Made by a program: the position numbers and the translations under genes. Under the pieces are notes generated by a model that saw only the letters and a program-made list of their open reading frames with translations, ran no database searches and was not told where the DNA came from. DNA of 64,000 bases from Anaerosoma tenue. GTDB lineage: Bacteria > Actinomycetota > Coriobacteriia > Anaerosomatales > Anaerosomataceae. The DNA is taken from positions 62,001-126,000 of the forward strand of contig NZ_JALNTY010000001.1 in the NCBI RefSeq assembly GCF_023161965.1, read 5' to 3'. Shown piece after piece: positions 60,800 through 64,000 of this stretch; within the stretch, counting starts at the first letter, position 1, and each line of letters starts with the position of its first letter.

Positions 60800-62287
60800 G
60801 TGCCTGACATCACACGCGAGATGCTGATCTCGCACGACATGCACGAGACCCGGGTCGCGGTGGTAGAGGACCGGCGCCTCGTGGAGCTCTACATCGAGCG
60901 TCCCAAACGGAGCGTGGTGGGCAACGTCTACCTCGGCAAGGTCAGGGACGTCCTTCCCGGCATGCAGGCGGCGTTCGTCGATATCGGCCTGGAGAAGAAC
61001 GCGTTCCTGTACGTGGACGAGGTGGTCTCCCCCGAAGGGGTCACGGGCGCCCCGCGGCGGGACATACAGCAGCTCCTCAAGCCGGGGCAGCAACTGATGG
61101 TGCAGGTGCTCAAGGACCCCATGGGCACCAAAGGCGCCCGGGTGACCACGGAGATCACGCTTCCCGGCCGGTTCCTCGTGCTGATGCCGTTCTCGCCGTT
61201 CGTGGGTGTGTCACGCAAGCTGCCCGATGGAGAGCGAGAGCGCCTGGGCGAGATCATCGAGGCTATCGTGCCCGATGGCGTAGGGGTCATCGTGCGCACA
61301 GCGGCCACCGGCGCCAGCGAGAAGGACCTGCGGGGCGACATGGAGTTCCTCATGCGGCTGTGGCGGCGGGTCCAGGCGCAGTCGCGCGAAGGCCTCGCCC
61401 CGGAGGTCGTCTACACGGAGATCGACCTTGCCTTGCGGCTGGTACGCGACGCCTTCGGCGAGTCGTTCAGGCGTCTCGTGGTGGATGACAAGCGGGTGTA
61501 CGAGAAGGTCATCTCGTTCCTGCGCAAGTCGGCGCCCAAGCTCGCGAAGCGCGTGCAGATGCATAAGGACAAGCAGTCGCTTTTCCAGTCGTACGACCTG
61601 CAGACCGACATGGAATCCGCACTGCTGCGCGACGTTCCGCTTCCCTCGGGCGGGCGGATCACGATCGATATTGCCGAGGCGCTCACGGCGATCGACGTGA
61701 ACACGGGGAGCTATGTGGGGCGCAAGAACCTTGAGGACACCGTCCTGCGCACGAACCTGGAGGCCGCGACCGAGGTGGTCCGGCAGCTACGGTTGCGTGA
61801 CATCGGCGGGATCATCGTGATCGACTTCATCGACATGGAGGATCCGCGCAACCGCCAGGAGGTGGTGGCGCGGCTCGCCTCGGCCCTCGAGCGGGATCGC
61901 ACCAAGACGCGCGTCTCGGATATGTCGCGCCTCGGCCTGGTGGAGATGACGCGCAAGAACGTCACCGACGGCCTCTTCGGCGTCCTCACCGAGCCCTGTC
62001 CCACATGCCGGGGGGAGGGAAGGGTGCTCTCGGACACGACCAAGCGGATCATGGTGGAGCGCAGCCTCAGGGAGCTGCTCATGACCGGCCGCTCGTCGGC
62101 GTACCTGATCGGCCTCAACCCGCAGACGTACGCGCTCGTCAGCGCTCCGGGCAACAACACGCTCACGCTTCTGCGGTCCGAGACGGGCAAGCAGGTGAGC
62201 GTCATCGCCGACCCCGACGTGGGGCCCGTCGAGGTGCGCGTGCTCATCGAGGGCAAGGCGGGGATGCTCGGTACCGACGGGCTCTGA
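60800..62287 (+). CDS. rng: Ribonuclease E/G family endoribonuclease
   Basis: 495 aa from GTG 60800 (ATG 60821 is an alternative; ribosome sites of both are weak). S1-like domain: VGNVYLGKVRDVLPGMQAAF, VDIGLEKNAFLYVDEV. The catalytic DNase-I-like core has AIDVNTGSYVG and IGGIIVIDFIDMEDPRNRQE (metal-binding Asp). A zinc-link CPTCRGEG lies near residue 400. The length is that of RNase G, without the long RNase E tail. It processes rRNA and mRNA. It precedes the L21-L27 operon. Confidence 0.95.
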   Translation: MPDITREMLISHDMHETRVAVVEDRRLVELYIERPKRSVVGNVYLGKVRDVLPGMQAAFVDIGLEKNAFLYVDEVVSPEGVTGAPRRDIQQLLKPGQQLMVQVLKDPMGTKGARVTTEITLPGRFLVLMPFSPFVGVSRKLPDGERERLGEIIEAIVPDGVGVIVRTAATGASEKDLRGDMEFLMRLWRRVQAQSREGLAPEVVYTEIDLALRLVRDAFGESFRRLVVDDKRVYEKVISFLRKSAPKLAKRVQMHKDKQSLFQSYDLQTDMESALLRDVPLPSGGRITIDIAEALTAIDVNTGSYVGRKNLEDTVLRTNLEAATEVVRQLRLRDIGGIIVIDFIDMEDPRNRQEVVARLASALERDRTKTRVSDMSRLGLVEMTRKNVTDGLFGVLTEPCPTCRGEGRVLSDTTKRIMVERSLRELLMTGRSSAYLIGLNPQTYALVSAPGNNTLTLLRSETGKQVSVIADPDVGPVEVRVLIEGKAGMLGTDGL

Positions 62288-62314
62288 CGAAGTGGATGGA
62301 CACGCCCGGAACCG

Positions 62315-62344
62315 TTGACGCTCTCGGCCGGACTCTGTTAGCAT
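62315..62344 (+). promoter_or_regulatory. Promoter of the L21-L27 operon
   Basis: TTGACG (-35, 62315-62320), 18-bp spacer, TAGCAT (-10, 62339-62344), 40 bp before the L21 start. It is the clearest sigma-70-type promoter in this stretch. Confidence 0.7.
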
Positions 62345-62384
62345 TGCGCTTCGCGTGTATCCCCTTTCGACTGGAGCGACATCC

Positions 62385-62948
62385 ATGTATGCAGTGGTGA
62401 ATACCGGCGGTAAGCAGGCCAAGGTCGAGGTCGGCACCATCGTCGCCGTAGAGAAGCTCAACGACGAGGTCGGCGCTACGGTGTCGCTCCCGGTCATGTT
62501 CATCGCCGATGGCGATCGGGTGCTGGCCACGCCGGCGGAGATCGCCGGCGCGACGGTGACCGCGGAGGTCCTCGAGCATTTCAAAGGCGAGAAGCAGATC
62601 GTCTTCAAGTTCAAGAAGCGCAAGGGCTACAAGCGCAAGACCGGCCACCGTCAGAGCCTGACCGCGGTGCGGATCCTCGACATCACGGCAGGTGACGGTT
62701 CGAAGCCTGCGAAGAAGGTCGCGGAGAAGCCCGCCAAGGCGGAGGAGAAGCCGGCGAAGGCCGCGGACGAGAAGCCCGCGAAGAAGGCCGAGAAGGCCCC
62801 CGTGGCAGAACCGGCCGCCGCGGCGCCAGCCGCCGAAGAGACGCCTGAGACGTGCGCTGCCCTGAAGGCTGATGGCACCCGGTGCCAGAACAAGCCGAAG
62901 GAAGGCTCGAAGTACTGCGGTGTGCATGCGAAGAAGAACGAAGGCTGA
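62385..62948 (+). CDS. rplU: Ribosomal protein bL21 with zinc-knuckle C-terminal extension
   Basis: 187 aa, ATG with TGGAG upstream. Residues 1-105 are a normal bL21 (MYAVVNTGGKQAKVEVGTIV, FKKRKGYKRKTGHRQSLTAV). A roughly 50-residue Ala/Lys/Pro-rich linker with KPAKKAEK-type repeats follows. A terminal Cys/His motif ends the protein: Cys157-x9-Cys167-x10-Cys178-x2-His181 (CAALKADGTRCQNKP and SKYCGVHAKK). Such motifs resemble DUF5763-type zinc fingers. A tail like this is absent from the E. coli protein. It may bind RNA or zinc on the ribosome, which is an inference. Confidence 0.95.
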   Translation: MYAVVNTGGKQAKVEVGTIVAVEKLNDEVGATVSLPVMFIADGDRVLATPAEIAGATVTAEVLEHFKGEKQIVFKFKKRKGYKRKTGHRQSLTAVRILDITAGDGSKPAKKVAEKPAKAEEKPAKAADEKPAKKAEKAPVAEPAAAAPAAEETPETCAALKADGTRCQNKPKEGSKYCGVHAKKNEG

Positions 62949-62992
62949 TAGACTATCCGGGCACTGCCCGACGGATGCGAGGGTGAACTGAG

Positions 62993-64000
<1,008 letters not shown>

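Noticed and set aside
59480-61093. 537-codon minus-strand open frame over the radical SAM and RNase genes
   Set aside because: It is antisense to three recognised genes and Arg-rich without domain signatures.

Overview
The window is about 64 kb of high-G+C bacterial chromosome with dense, mostly co-oriented genes, many GTG/TTG starts and short overlaps between genes. It suggests an anaerobic or facultative actinobacterium, probably a Coriobacteriia-like lineage. That placement is an inference from gene content: cell-wall-binding repeats fused to an L,D-transpeptidase, a complete Rnf complex, a membrane-bound uptake hydrogenase with cytochrome b, an actinobacterial-looking rod-shape operon and a haem branch with a ferrochelatase next to protoporphyrinogen-oxidase-type genes. 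No 16S gene is present to confirm it.

Layout. 1-5,000: the end of a prophage or phage-derived element (helix-turn-helix fragment, tape-measure protein, several unknown proteins), closing at a 3' tRNA fragment that looks like an attachment site. 5,130-11,850: a cell-wall L,D-transpeptidase, a lipid kinase, then rnd-xseA-xseB-HIT-degV. 12,340-19,735: acetyl-CoA synthetase, then hemE, ferrochelatase and two tandem protoporphyrinogen-oxidase paralogues. 19,730-24,435: inositol-phosphatase family protein, transketolase, two-component system. 24,430-28,712 (minus): a hydrogenase operon. 29,225-32,672: small redox and regulatory genes (DUF2249, HAD, Crp/Fnr, cytochrome b5-like, RNA methyltransferase). 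32,797-38,216: receiver-PilT fusion, OsmC, glycosyltransferase, LmbE deacetylase, BshC-like protein, ferredoxin. 38,283-44,851: plsY, lipid kinase, tRNA-Arg(CCG), EF-G-like GTPase, cyclophilin, TPR membrane protein, ndk. 44,910-50,838: rnfCDGEAB plus NusG-II and Gx-transporter genes. 50,860-58,283: radC, mreBCD, PBP2, rodA, DUF697. 58,276-64,000: two-part radical SAM system, RNase E/G, L21, L27 and the start of obg.

The strongest discovery is in the hydrogenase operon. The large-subunit frame stops at TGA directly after the residues HSFDP. The same frame then continues IGCAVH and on to a TAG that abuts the cytochrome b start codon. Reading the TGA as selenocysteine restores the DPUxxCxxH ligand motif of [NiFeSe] hydrogenases. 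A perfect 7-bp stem with a 6-nt loop begins 10 nt after the UGA, as expected for a bacterial SECIS. An ordinary gene caller would annotate this subunit as truncated by 27 residues and lacking its active-site C-terminus.

How the genes work together (inference): H2 oxidised outside the membrane would feed electrons through cytochrome b to the quinone pool. Rnf would couple ferredoxin/NAD redox to ion transport. Acetyl-CoA synthetase links acetate to central metabolism, and the haem genes would supply the cytochromes. The remaining blocks are housekeeping: cell shape, nucleotide and RNA metabolism, ribosome and phospholipid synthesis.
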